Origin: a virus
Reading direction: 5' to 3' (one strand)
DNA: 64,000 nucleotides
Virus record (IMG/VR): IMGVR_UViG_3300005613_000035
Coordinates: 17,189 to 81,188 of that record
In this document: in pieces, positions 16,997-26,246 of the stretch
How positions within the stretch are numbered: the first letter of the stretch is position 1
Layout of the letters: each line of letters begins with the position of its first letter
The notes under the pieces: generated by a model
What the model saw: only the letters and a program-made list of their open reading frames with translations
Database searches by the model: none
Told to the model about the DNA's origin: nothing
Program-made: the position numbers and the translations under genes

Positions 16997-17701
16997 ATGA
17001 CTCAAGATATAACTGCAACATTTTTAAAAGAAGCTGTAAAGAGAGATGGTATATCTATTGCAGATATGTACGTATTAAATGCATCTATATCTCCAGGTTG
17101 GGACCCTATATATTTTATATCTTACAACCAGAATATAATGGGTTGGGAAATGAATGCGACTGGTGATTTAGTAAATTCTGCAACTTTATATACCGGATTA
17201 CCTATAACTCGTGATGCTATTAAAGGAGGAACTTCAGGAGAAGTACCAGAGCTTACAATATCTGTACCTAATGTTGACAGAACCATAGAGAGTTATATAC
17301 AAAACTATGATAACTTAAGGGGTCGTGATTTTTATATACTAACTGGATTTACAAAGCATTTACCTTCAGGAGCTTCAGCAGGACATATAGGTTCAGTTCC
17401 TGATAGATTTGCAATGATGAAGGAAAAGCTATTTATTGATAGCACTACCTCTAATGCTGAAGTAGTTTCGTTCTCGTGTAAACCAAAGTTTTTAATAAAG
17501 AATAAAGTTCTCCCTGGACGAACATTTTCAAGAGAGTGCCAGTGGGTGTATGCTTCAGCAGAATGTGGTATTACAAACGCAACTCTACTCGCTTCCTACC
17601 CATCTTGTAACAAATCATTAGATAATTGTATTATAAGAAAAAATAAAAGTAGGTTCGGCGGATTTCCTGGAATTCCAAATAAGGCAATCATTGTAATATG
17701 A
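16997..17701 (+). CDS. Minor tail protein L-like (probable Fe-S tail tip protein)
   Basis: 234 residues. The C-terminal domain has four cysteines, C181, C190, C204 and C211, in the order seen in lambda gpL: ECQWVY...ECG...SCN...NCIIRKN followed by FGGFPGIP. In lambda these cysteines hold an iron-sulfur cluster. The N-terminal beta region (LPITRDAIKGG; ELTISVPNVDRT) fits a hub protein. It lies between the tape measure and NlpC/P60 genes, as in lambda (M-L-K), and overlaps the next gene by four bases. Confidence 0.7.
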   Translation: MTQDITATFLKEAVKRDGISIADMYVLNASISPGWDPIYFISYNQNIMGWEMNATGDLVNSATLYTGLPITRDAIKGGTSGEVPELTISVPNVDRTIESYIQNYDNLRGRDFYILTGFTKHLPSGASAGHIGSVPDRFAMMKEKLFIDSTTSNAEVVSFSCKPKFLIKNKVLPGRTFSRECQWVYASAECGITNATLLASYPSCNKSLDNCIIRKNKSRFGGFPGIPNKAIIVI

Positions 17702-18096
17702 CCTTTTCAAAATATATTAATATACCATATAAGCATAAAGGAGATACTTTCAAGAGCTGTGATTGTTTAGGTCTTGTAAAGTTAATTTTAAGAGAAGAAA
17801 GTAATATATTCTTGCCTGAATTTTGGTATGTAGAATGCTGGAAAGATGGGGATAACTATTTTACGGATAATATAGGAAGCGTAAGCACTAAAAAAGTTAA
17901 GCCTCCATATAAAAAATTAGATGGTCTCCTGTTTTATGACGAAAAGAGAAAGTATGTAAAGCATATAGGTTTATACATTGGTAATAGCAGATTTATACAT
18001 ACATATAGAAAGAATTCTTCAAGAGTTGATAAGTTAGGTGGATATTGGTCATCAAGATTGTATGAAGCTGTACGATATACAGGAAAAAGGGGATAA
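17698..18096 (+). CDS. NlpC/P60 tail tip peptidase, gpK-like
   Basis: 132 residues. The NlpC/P60 motif is SCDCLGLVKL with catalytic Cys23, and KHIGLYIG supplies His89; a third polar residue is expected near FIHT. Such enzymes cleave peptidoglycan stem peptides and sit in the tail tip. The N-terminal JAB-like domain of lambda gpK is absent. The start overlaps the upstream stop (ATGA). Confidence 0.8.
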   Translation: MTFSKYINIPYKHKGDTFKSCDCLGLVKLILREESNIFLPEFWYVECWKDGDNYFTDNIGSVSTKKVKPPYKKLDGLLFYDEKRKYVKHIGLYIGNSRFIHTYRKNSSRVDKLGGYWSSRLYEAVRYTGKRG

Positions 18097-18102
18097 ACTA
18101 TA

Positions 18103-21100
18103 ATGGCGTATGTATCATTTAGAAATGCATTAGACGAAACATCAGAATTCATACAGATAGATAAAAAATATTTATTAGATGCTGCATATGAATATGCCCG
18201 CATTTCTGATGATAGTATAAATACTTTTATTTTAAATAAAAGAGTAGTACTCTTTCTAAATGATGAAGTTGTACCAATAAATTCCTGGAATTCCAGAAAA
18301 GTATATGATGATGACTATATTATAATAGTACCAGAACTTGAAGGTGGTAGCTTGGGTGGGTTTCTGCAAATAGTTGCTGGTGTTGTTATTGGTGTGACAA
18401 CAGGACGTTGGGACATTGCTGCCGCTATGATTCTTAGTGGGGCATTAGGAGTAGTATCTAATCTATTGTTCCAACCAGATTTACCAACAAGTCAAGTAGG
18501 TGGGAGTAGATCAACACAAACATACAATTGGTCTGGTATAAAAACTATAGCTAGATCTGACACCCCAATTCCTGTTGTTTATGGGACACATGCTGTAGGT
18601 GGAAATGTATTATCTTTATACACAGATGTAACACATGATGTGTCATATCTTAATATGTTAATTGCACTATGTGAAGGTGAAATAGAAGGTATTTGTCAAG
18701 AGTTTGATCATACTGAAATATGCACAACATCTGATAAAACAGGTTTTAAGGTTAAAGTATTACAGGAAGATGAAGTTTCTGGTGTGAACACTGCGGCTAA
18801 AGTTATAACTCCTGCTGATTGTACAGGATTAACAAAAGCTGCCGGTACATTAACTATAGAATTAAAATGCAGTGATCCAACAGCTTTTGAAAGTAAAGTA
18901 TTAAGAGCAGCAGAAGTTTCGAGTACTCAATGGCCATCTACAACTTTTACACCTGTGGATTGCACCGGACTAACAAAAGCTAACGGAAAGTTTACTATAG
19001 AGCTTAAATGTAGCAGCCCTGATGCTCTTACATGCTTTACAGCAATAGAGGTTACAAGTTCTGGATCTTATTCTTCCGAAATGTGGTATCACGAATTAAC
19101 TGAGGAAGATATAGAGCTTGTGAGTTCTACATATAGGGTATTTAGCTGGTCTATGGATGATTGGGTAACTAAAGGTGGAGAACTTGATGTTACTGAGATA
19201 GATTATATAAGATGGTATACATCTGACTTACTTGATAACTGTCTGCTATCTTGGAGAAATGCAAGGGTATCTTGGGCAGATTATGAAGCTTTTACATCTC
19301 CTACCTATATTGAACTTACAAGCTCTGGAGCGCCAGATACTGAAGAATGGTATTATGAGTTAACTTCAACTGATCTTGCTATGCTAAGCTCATCTTATAC
19401 TACATTCAGTATTTCAATGGAAGACTGGGTTACACAAGGTGGAGAACTTGATGTTACTGAGATAGATTATGTAAGGTGGTACACTGCTGACGCATTAGGT
19501 TTAACATTATATTGGAGGAATGCAAAGGTATCTTGGACAGATGTTGATGACCCTTACGTTTCTCCAGCAATATATATAGACGATCAACCATTACGCTTTT
19601 ATGATGAACTTGAATGGTGGTATAGAAAGGGAGTTAATTTACCAGATAGTACTAAGAGTGATTATGATCCGAGTTACCAGAATAGAATTCCTAATTTTGA
19701 CAGCATTAAAGTCCAATATGATGATGGTAGAACTGTACCAGCAGCTCCTCGTCATATTGAATATATAACTACAAAGCCTGTTGACATGCTTATTCTTCAT
19801 TTCTACACACCACAATTATATGATGCAAGTGGTGGAAGCTTTAAAGATAAAGAAATAAGATTTAAAATATCCTATTCAACAGATGGAGAAACCTATTCAG
19901 ATGCAAGTCCTCTTATAAAAAATACGTATGAACCTTTATTAACTGCTGTTGATGACTGGAATACAGTATACTGCACTTGTGATAATTATATAAACAGCCA
20001 ATACAAATATACACCATCAGACTCGTACACTATAAAAGTACTAAATAATAATTCTAACACAGACGACTTTGGATTAAAACATTTTGATATTTTTATAAAT
20101 GTTATGAATTCTAATGGGGACATACTTATAAATAATCAAAGGATAGTAAATACTTTATGGATGTATAAAGGTATTGATTTTACATACTTTCCTGTTTTTG
20201 AATATGAGATTGGTCTTCATTTTGATGTTCCTGTTGGTGCAGAATATATAGTATCTTCAGAAATAGCCCAAGAAATAGGAACAGAAGTAAGTATAGAAGG
20301 TAAAACAAAAACTGGGTTATGGAGATCTATATACCTAGATTTCACTACGTTTGGTCTACCTGGTAGAGAGGTATACTACATAAAGATGTATAGAACTGAT
20401 GGTGGTGCTTCTACTGAACTTACTATTGCTAACGATCTTGAGCTAAATTCAGTAGTTGAGACTGTATATGGGGAATATATTTATCCAAATACTGCTTTAT
20501 TAGGTTTAAGAATTAAAGCAACTGAGCAAATATCTGGATCTCCACCTAATGTAGTAACTATATTGAAGGGTACAAAGATAGAAGTGCCTGATCTATCAGA
20601 GGACGATGACTTTATAGATTGTTATTGGGATGATGTACAGGAAAGATGGGAGTGTGAAGGTAGCGAAAGAACTTGGGATGAAGTTACTACAACAACAGAA
20701 TATTGTAATAATGCAATACTTTGTGTGCGGGATTTATTATTATCCTCAAGATATGGATTAGGAGATTACTATACAGCATCAGATTTTGATACTCCAGAAA
20801 TTATTACTGCAATAAAAGAATGCCACAAGTACTTTGATCCTTTTGATGCAGAAGAATATTTAAGTTGGTGGAGTACGGGGACTGATAATGACTGGCTTAC
20901 TTGGTGGGGTATTAGTGACAGCACTCCTGAACCTTTAAGAAGTGGTGTATCGTATGATGCATCTGCTAGAACTGTAACTGTAGATTATACTAATTGCGGT
21001 AGTTTTGTAATGTGGTTTACTTCTGCAATAACATTAAAGACAGGACAAACGTATGATTTCAAGTTAACATTATCAAGTACAACTAATGCTGTAAACTTTA

Positions 21101-23553
21101 GAATAATTGGTAGGCGTGAAACAGATAAGGTTTGGATTTCGTCTGTAACAGAATATTCTAAAACAAATGGTACACACACTCTGACTTTTTTATGTCCTGT
21201 CGGTGACTTTTATGCATTAGGTTTAATAATAACTCCAAGCTATCACTGTATTCATGATTATACAATAGATGAAATATCTTTAACCAGAACATCTAAAGAG
21301 CACTATCATACTTGGAATGGAGTTGTAGAAAGCGGGCAATCGGCATTAACAGTATTATTAGAAATGTGCGAGTCGTTCAGGTGTTGGCCTATCTGGTATT
21401 CTGAAAAACTAAACTTTGTAATAGATAGAGATACAACACCTATTCAAACAGTATCTATAGGAGATACTAAGGATTTCACACAGTCATTTACACCATTATC
21501 TGAAATACCTTATATGGCTACTGCTCAATTTACAGATGAGAGTAGGCAATATGAATTAAGATCTATAATTTCCAGGTCTCCAATTACAGATTTAATTAAG
21601 GTAACTGAAAAAACTGTTGGTCTAAAAGGTATAACTTCTATGGCTAAAGCTCAAAGAGAGCTAATATTTAAGCATAATAAAGCTACCAATTGTACTCGTA
21701 ATATTTCATTTAAGTGCGGTCTAAATTTAATACATGGAGCACCTGGAGATATTATAAATGTTCAGAACGACTTACCACAATGGGGTTATGGTGGAAACAT
21801 AATTGGGTACACTTCTACACAGATTGTAATAGACTCCTCCTATACATTTACTAACACAGCTACTACAACTATAGAATACCAGGATTTAAGAAGTTCCCCA
21901 TGTACAGCTACTATAGTTAATCCTGGTTTTGGTGTTAGTACGCAAGTTTTGTCTATAGTAACATTAACAGGCAGTCCTTGTGATATGGCTTCTTTTTCTA
22001 TAAACACTTCTGGCTATGAGTCTAGATCGTTTAGAATGGTACAAATAAATAGAACTGATGTAAACGAAGTTGAAATACAGGGACTAGAACATATACCAGC
22101 TATGTACGAAGAAGCAACTTTAACAAAATTCACATACCCCCCATATCCAGTACCTATAGATCCATATTCTATACCTAAAGCTCCTACAAGAATAAGTGTA
22201 GTTCAAGCAGGGTCAAGTACTGGATTTATAGTATCAGCTAAGCCAGACCCGTCTGATGTGCATGTGAAAGACATAGTTGTACAGATATGTGTTGAATTTA
22301 TAGAAGGCCCTATTCCCGGACCTCCTTGTAAATTTGAGACTATTGGAATTATACCTGTTGGTACAGATAGTATTACATATATGAATCCAGCATTAAAATT
22401 TAATGTATATTACCCTTTCAGATTATTTTGTAGAACAGCATATAAGAGTGGCCCATATGCAGGAGCTAATGGAATGCTGACACAAAATTCATCAATTCCT
22501 GATTTATTTCCACCTACTGGATTATGTATAAAAGGCGGTGCACCTAGTTCAAATACATTTTATGGCAAGGATGTAACTATAATTTGGAATTCTGTTTCAT
22601 ATAGAGGAGTTTCGGCGGAAGTACAGGGGTATAAAGTTGAAGTGTATTACATGGACAGCTTTATGGAAACAATATCACAAGATTGGGAAACAGGTGCTAT
22701 AACTATAATAACTAATTTTGGTAGTGGATTTTCTGGGATTGATCCTACCAGATTACTAAGAACATCTATTGTAAGTACTGAAGAATATACTTACACTTAT
22801 GAGATGAATAAGAGTGACACTGGTGATACTGCTATAGATACTATTGTATTCGTTTTAAGAACCATACTTACTAACAATATGGAATCTGAAAATTATAGTT
22901 TTATAGTTGTACGAAATGGAAATCCAGATCCTGTAACAGGATTGACAGCTACTGCCGGTATAAATTTAGTCAGAGCTTCTTGGAATCCAAACTCTGAGTC
23001 AGACTTAGCTAACTATTATTGTGAAACTAAAGCGGGTCAGGGAAGTTGGTCTGGAAGCTATACAACAGATGTTTCATATACGAGGTATTTAACTAGTACA
23101 GAAATAGATAACAATGTAGCTACTATATTTTTTAAGGTAACTCCCTTTGATGTATATGGTAACAATGCAGCAATTTCAGAAACGTATGCTGAAGTTTTGG
23201 ATAACTCTTCTACAGCTAAAAAGACTTTAGTTAGACATGGAGATAATATGTTATCCTCATACGAATTTGTAGCTACAGATCTAAATAAAATACATGTATT
23301 TATAAACGCACCGTTATGTGATTTAACTTTACCTATAGGTACTGTAAATGATGCTGGGGCATGGATTCAAATAAGAAAAAAGGGTGGTGGAGGTCTTGAT
23401 ATAAAGAGATCAGGTGCTAACACTATTCTAAATGATGTAGCTACTCATGTTACAAATACAGCAACGGATATTTGGTCTTATATTGATTTAGTTATGGAGA
23501 ATGCAACAGTTTGGGGTGCTCAAGGTATGCTTGGTAAATGGGATGCTACATAG
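18103..23553 (+). CDS. Fused gpI-gpJ-like tail tip / host specificity protein
   Basis: 1,816 residues. Residues 1-125 resemble lambda gpI: a ubiquitin-like start, then DDDYIIIVPELEGG followed by a hydrophobic Gly/Ala-rich stretch. From about residue 135 the gpJ start follows (STQTYNWSGIKTIAR; TPIPVVYGTHAVGGNV). The central part has inserted beta domains, including two similar 89-residue modules with a GGELDVTEIDYIRWYT core (DNA copies near 19,172 and 19,439). The C-terminal third has fibronectin type III-like domains (DPVTGLTATAGINLVRASW). gpJ contacts the receptor. The I-J fusion is unusual; in lambda they are separate genes. Confidence 0.8.
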   Translation: MAYVSFRNALDETSEFIQIDKKYLLDAAYEYARISDDSINTFILNKRVVLFLNDEVVPINSWNSRKVYDDDYIIIVPELEGGSLGGFLQIVAGVVIGVTTGRWDIAAAMILSGALGVVSNLLFQPDLPTSQVGGSRSTQTYNWSGIKTIARSDTPIPVVYGTHAVGGNVLSLYTDVTHDVSYLNMLIALCEGEIEGICQEFDHTEICTTSDKTGFKVKVLQEDEVSGVNTAAKVITPADCTGLTKAAGTLTIELKCSDPTAFESKVLRAAEVSSTQWPSTTFTPVDCTGLTKANGKFTIELKCSSPDALTCFTAIEVTSSGSYSSEMWYHELTEEDIELVSSTYRVFSWSMDDWVTKGGELDVTEIDYIRWYTSDLLDNCLLSWRNARVSWADYEAFTSPTYIELTSSGAPDTEEWYYELTSTDLAMLSSSYTTFSISMEDWVTQGGELDVTEIDYVRWYTADALGLTLYWRNAKVSWTDVDDPYVSPAIYIDDQPLRFYDELEWWYRKGVNLPDSTKSDYDPSYQNRIPNFDSIKVQYDDGRTVPAAPRHIEYITTKPVDMLILHFYTPQLYDASGGSFKDKEIRFKISYSTDGETYSDASPLIKNTYEPLLTAVDDWNTVYCTCDNYINSQYKYTPSDSYTIKVLNNNSNTDDFGLKHFDIFINVMNSNGDILINNQRIVNTLWMYKGIDFTYFPVFEYEIGLHFDVPVGAEYIVSSEIAQEIGTEVSIEGKTKTGLWRSIYLDFTTFGLPGREVYYIKMYRTDGGASTELTIANDLELNSVVETVYGEYIYPNTALLGLRIKATEQISGSPPNVVTILKGTKIEVPDLSEDDDFIDCYWDDVQERWECEGSERTWDEVTTTTEYCNNAILCVRDLLLSSRYGLGDYYTASDFDTPEIITAIKECHKYFDPFDAEEYLSWWSTGTDNDWLTWWGISDSTPEPLRSGVSYDASARTVTVDYTNCGSFVMWFTSAITLKTGQTYDFKLTLSSTTNAVNFRIIGRRETDKVWISSVTEYSKTNGTHTLTFLCPVGDFYALGLIITPSYHCIHDYTIDEISLTRTSKEHYHTWNGVVESGQSALTVLLEMCESFRCWPIWYSEKLNFVIDRDTTPIQTVSIGDTKDFTQSFTPLSEIPYMATAQFTDESRQYELRSIISRSPITDLIKVTEKTVGLKGITSMAKAQRELIFKHNKATNCTRNISFKCGLNLIHGAPGDIINVQNDLPQWGYGGNIIGYTSTQIVIDSSYTFTNTATTTIEYQDLRSSPCTATIVNPGFGVSTQVLSIVTLTGSPCDMASFSINTSGYESRSFRMVQINRTDVNEVEIQGLEHIPAMYEEATLTKFTYPPYPVPIDPYSIPKAPTRISVVQAGSSTGFIVSAKPDPSDVHVKDIVVQICVEFIEGPIPGPPCKFETIGIIPVGTDSITYMNPALKFNVYYPFRLFCRTAYKSGPYAGANGMLTQNSSIPDLFPPTGLCIKGGAPSSNTFYGKDVTIIWNSVSYRGVSAEVQGYKVEVYYMDSFMETISQDWETGAITIITNFGSGFSGIDPTRLLRTSIVSTEEYTYTYEMNKSDTGDTAIDTIVFVLRTILTNNMESENYSFIVVRNGNPDPVTGLTATAGINLVRASWNPNSESDLANYYCETKAGQGSWSGSYTTDVSYTRYLTSTEIDNNVATIFFKVTPFDVYGNNAAISETYAEVLDNSSTAKKTLVRHGDNMLSSYEFVATDLNKIHVFINAPLCDLTLPIGTVNDAGAWIQIRKKGGGGLDIKRSGANTILNDVATHVTNTATDIWSYIDLVMENATVWGAQGMLGKWDAT

Positions 23554-23564
23554 GAGGCTATAAT

Positions 23565-26246
23565 ATGTTTAAGAGATATACAATATTTATAATGTTGCTT
23601 GTATTTGGGTGCGTGACTACAGCGTATGGTCTTAATTTAGAAGTTGGAAAGACTTCATTCTTTAGACTTAAAGAAGACTCTTATGCTGGAAACTTTGATA
23701 TACATGAAATAGATGGGCTTTATGGTATTACAGATTCAACTTATATTGATATGGGAACAGGTAATGCAATATCAATAGGAACACCTGGAGATATAAATTT
23801 TGAATCAACTGCTGATGGCTTCAATTTTAATATGGATAATGATGCCGGGGATGATTTCATTATTGATATTACAAATTTTAAGCTTGTAGTTGAAGGGGAT
23901 TCAGGTGAGGTAGGTATAGGATTAGAGGAACCAGCTTCATTACTTCATATTTATGCTGGAGAAAGTAATACATTAGCACATGATAATACCATTGTACAAA
24001 TAGAAAACGATGACCATTGCTATATTTCGATGTTAATACCAAATGATGGGGATAAATGGGCTGGAGTTATTGTAGGTGATGAAGATGATAATGATAGTGG
24101 TGGCTTCATATATAATACTACAGATGATTTATTAGACTTTTATGCTGGCGGTACTAAAATAGTTGAAGTAACAGCTACTGATTTGACTATAAATGGTGAA
24201 GCTAAATTAGATGCTTATACTAGTATGGGGTCTGATAATGCATCCCTTGCTACTAAGTACTATGTGGATAATAATAGTGGTTCCGGTGATTCATGGGGGG
24301 ATGCTGTAGATTCCGACATCCTGCCAACCGGAAATGACAATACTTATGACCTTGGGAGCGAAGCAGCTTCGTTTGCGGATGTTTGGTGGGATGGTACAGG
24401 GCACGGAGCGTTGACAGGCAATGTAACGGGCAATTGTTCAGGCTCTTCGGGATCATGTACCGGCAATGCAGCTACCGTAACCAACGGGGTTTATACCACT
24501 GACAATTTAGGGGCTTTAGCTTCTACAACATCTGCTCAATTAGCCGGGGTCTTGTCAGATGAGACAGGAGCTGAACTAGTTGTTTTCTCCAGCGAGCCAA
24601 TATTTAAGAATGTCGCGGAGGCTGCCTCATCTATTTACATCATAGGGAACGGATCAACCAAGGATGCTTATGTTGTATTAGTTGACACCGATGGCAATGG
24701 TTGGGAGTTTCAAAATGATGATTCAGAAGATGAGCTTGTATTGCTAAACGCAGCTTCTGAAGTAGGGACTCAAAGGTTTACTTTTACCAAGGACGGAAAT
24801 TTGATTTTCGGTGGGGCTACACCAGACGAACATGAATTAACTTTTGTCATTACCGATCCAACGGATACAAGAACAGTAACATTTGATGATAATAATGTCA
24901 ATTTTAGTGACACAACTGAAGATTATGTTTTGACTTACAATGCTTCTACCAGGACATGGGCAGGGGAGGCTTCATCGGGTGGAGGTAGTATGAACGATCT
25001 TGTTGACGACCTAACCCCTCAGCTTGGTGGCGACTTAGATCTTAATGGACACGGCATAACTTATTCCGGTGATGTTGACATTGAATCAACCGGGGCCGGG
25101 GTAAACATAAATTTACACTCTGATGCGGGGGACGACTTTGCTGTTGACACATCTAAGTTTCTTGTGAGCGGTGACACTGGATATATAGGTGCTGGAACGG
25201 CTGACCCTGAATATGCTATTCATTATAAAGGTGGTGAATTTGATGATCCACTCTTAATGCTTGAAACTACTAAAGAAAATGGACAATGTTCTATGGCGTT
25301 TAAAAATGATGCTCAAACATGGGTTATTAAAATGAAGTCGTCAGACCAATTAGCATTTTATGACGCTACCAATTCAAAAACTCCATTAGAAATTACGCCA
25401 TCTACTCAATTAGCCGAATTTGGCGGTAACGTCGGCATAGGTGTAACCCCCGAAGAACTCCTTCATGTAAAAGACACGAGCGCAAACTCTGACCCCGCCA
25501 TACAGCTTGAAAACGATGCTGCAAAGTTTAAATGGACAGTTTACGGGTCTGATTCTGACCAACTTAAATTGCAATGGTGGCAAGGATCATACTGGTCTGA
25601 TATATACGAAGCAACAGATAATCAAATTGAAGTGGGAGAAGTAGCACTATACAATCAAACTTCAGCTCCAACAATGTTTTTTAATGCTCATTATGATCCA
25701 GTCTCAGCAAGAAATGAGTTTATAACAACAGATTCAGCATTTGGCACATGGCATGATCAAACAAACGATAAATATGTTATTGGGTATGCTTCAGGATCAG
25801 CAGGTGCTCTTATAACTCCTACAAACGGATTTGAATTAGACACATCAGGTAATGTAACTATTCCTAGTTCTTTAAGTGCTGGTCTTACAAATTATATAAC
25901 AAGTACTTTAAATGACACTGTAACAGCTCATGTTATGTTAAGTAAAGAGTTAAGAAATACTATAATTTCAAATTACGGATCAACAACTGATAATCACTAT
26001 AATTTTATGGCTCGTGAAGCAGGTTGGAATGTCACTTTTATTAAAGAGAACGACTCATATGATATGTATTTAGAACCAAATGGTAGTGAAAACTGGTGGT
26101 TTAGAACTAATGGTTTAACATATGAACAAGTTGGTGCTGGCGTAAGTATTAAAAATATAACTTCGGGAAGATCTGAAATTTTTGTGTATTCTACTACAAC
26201 AGGTGTTTATTGTAGCGGTGATGCAAATTGGGAGATTGGCTCATAA
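23565..26246 (+). CDS. Long fibre-like protein with signal peptide
   Basis: 893 residues from ATG 23565, chosen because GGAGG lies 8 bases upstream (a longer frame from 23538 is unlikely). It starts with a Sec signal (FKRYTIFIMLLVFGCVTTAYG), which also contains a lipobox-like VFGC. The rest is Gly/Asp/Thr-rich repeated beta structure, with recurring VGIGVTPEELLHVKDT and GNVGIG-like elements typical of trimeric fibres. Residues around 240-660 (about 24.28-25.56 kb) are coded with clearly higher GC than either flank, suggesting a module acquired from elsewhere. A signal peptide is unexpected on a virion fibre. Confidence 0.6.
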   Translation: MFKRYTIFIMLLVFGCVTTAYGLNLEVGKTSFFRLKEDSYAGNFDIHEIDGLYGITDSTYIDMGTGNAISIGTPGDINFESTADGFNFNMDNDAGDDFIIDITNFKLVVEGDSGEVGIGLEEPASLLHIYAGESNTLAHDNTIVQIENDDHCYISMLIPNDGDKWAGVIVGDEDDNDSGGFIYNTTDDLLDFYAGGTKIVEVTATDLTINGEAKLDAYTSMGSDNASLATKYYVDNNSGSGDSWGDAVDSDILPTGNDNTYDLGSEAASFADVWWDGTGHGALTGNVTGNCSGSSGSCTGNAATVTNGVYTTDNLGALASTTSAQLAGVLSDETGAELVVFSSEPIFKNVAEAASSIYIIGNGSTKDAYVVLVDTDGNGWEFQNDDSEDELVLLNAASEVGTQRFTFTKDGNLIFGGATPDEHELTFVITDPTDTRTVTFDDNNVNFSDTTEDYVLTYNASTRTWAGEASSGGGSMNDLVDDLTPQLGGDLDLNGHGITYSGDVDIESTGAGVNINLHSDAGDDFAVDTSKFLVSGDTGYIGAGTADPEYAIHYKGGEFDDPLLMLETTKENGQCSMAFKNDAQTWVIKMKSSDQLAFYDATNSKTPLEITPSTQLAEFGGNVGIGVTPEELLHVKDTSANSDPAIQLENDAAKFKWTVYGSDSDQLKLQWWQGSYWSDIYEATDNQIEVGEVALYNQTSAPTMFFNAHYDPVSARNEFITTDSAFGTWHDQTNDKYVIGYASGSAGALITPTNGFELDTSGNVTIPSSLSAGLTNYITSTLNDTVTAHVMLSKELRNTIISNYGSTTDNHYNFMAREAGWNVTFIKENDSYDMYLEPNGSENWWFRTNGLTYEQVGAGVSIKNITSGRSEIFVYSTTTGVYCSGDANWEIGS

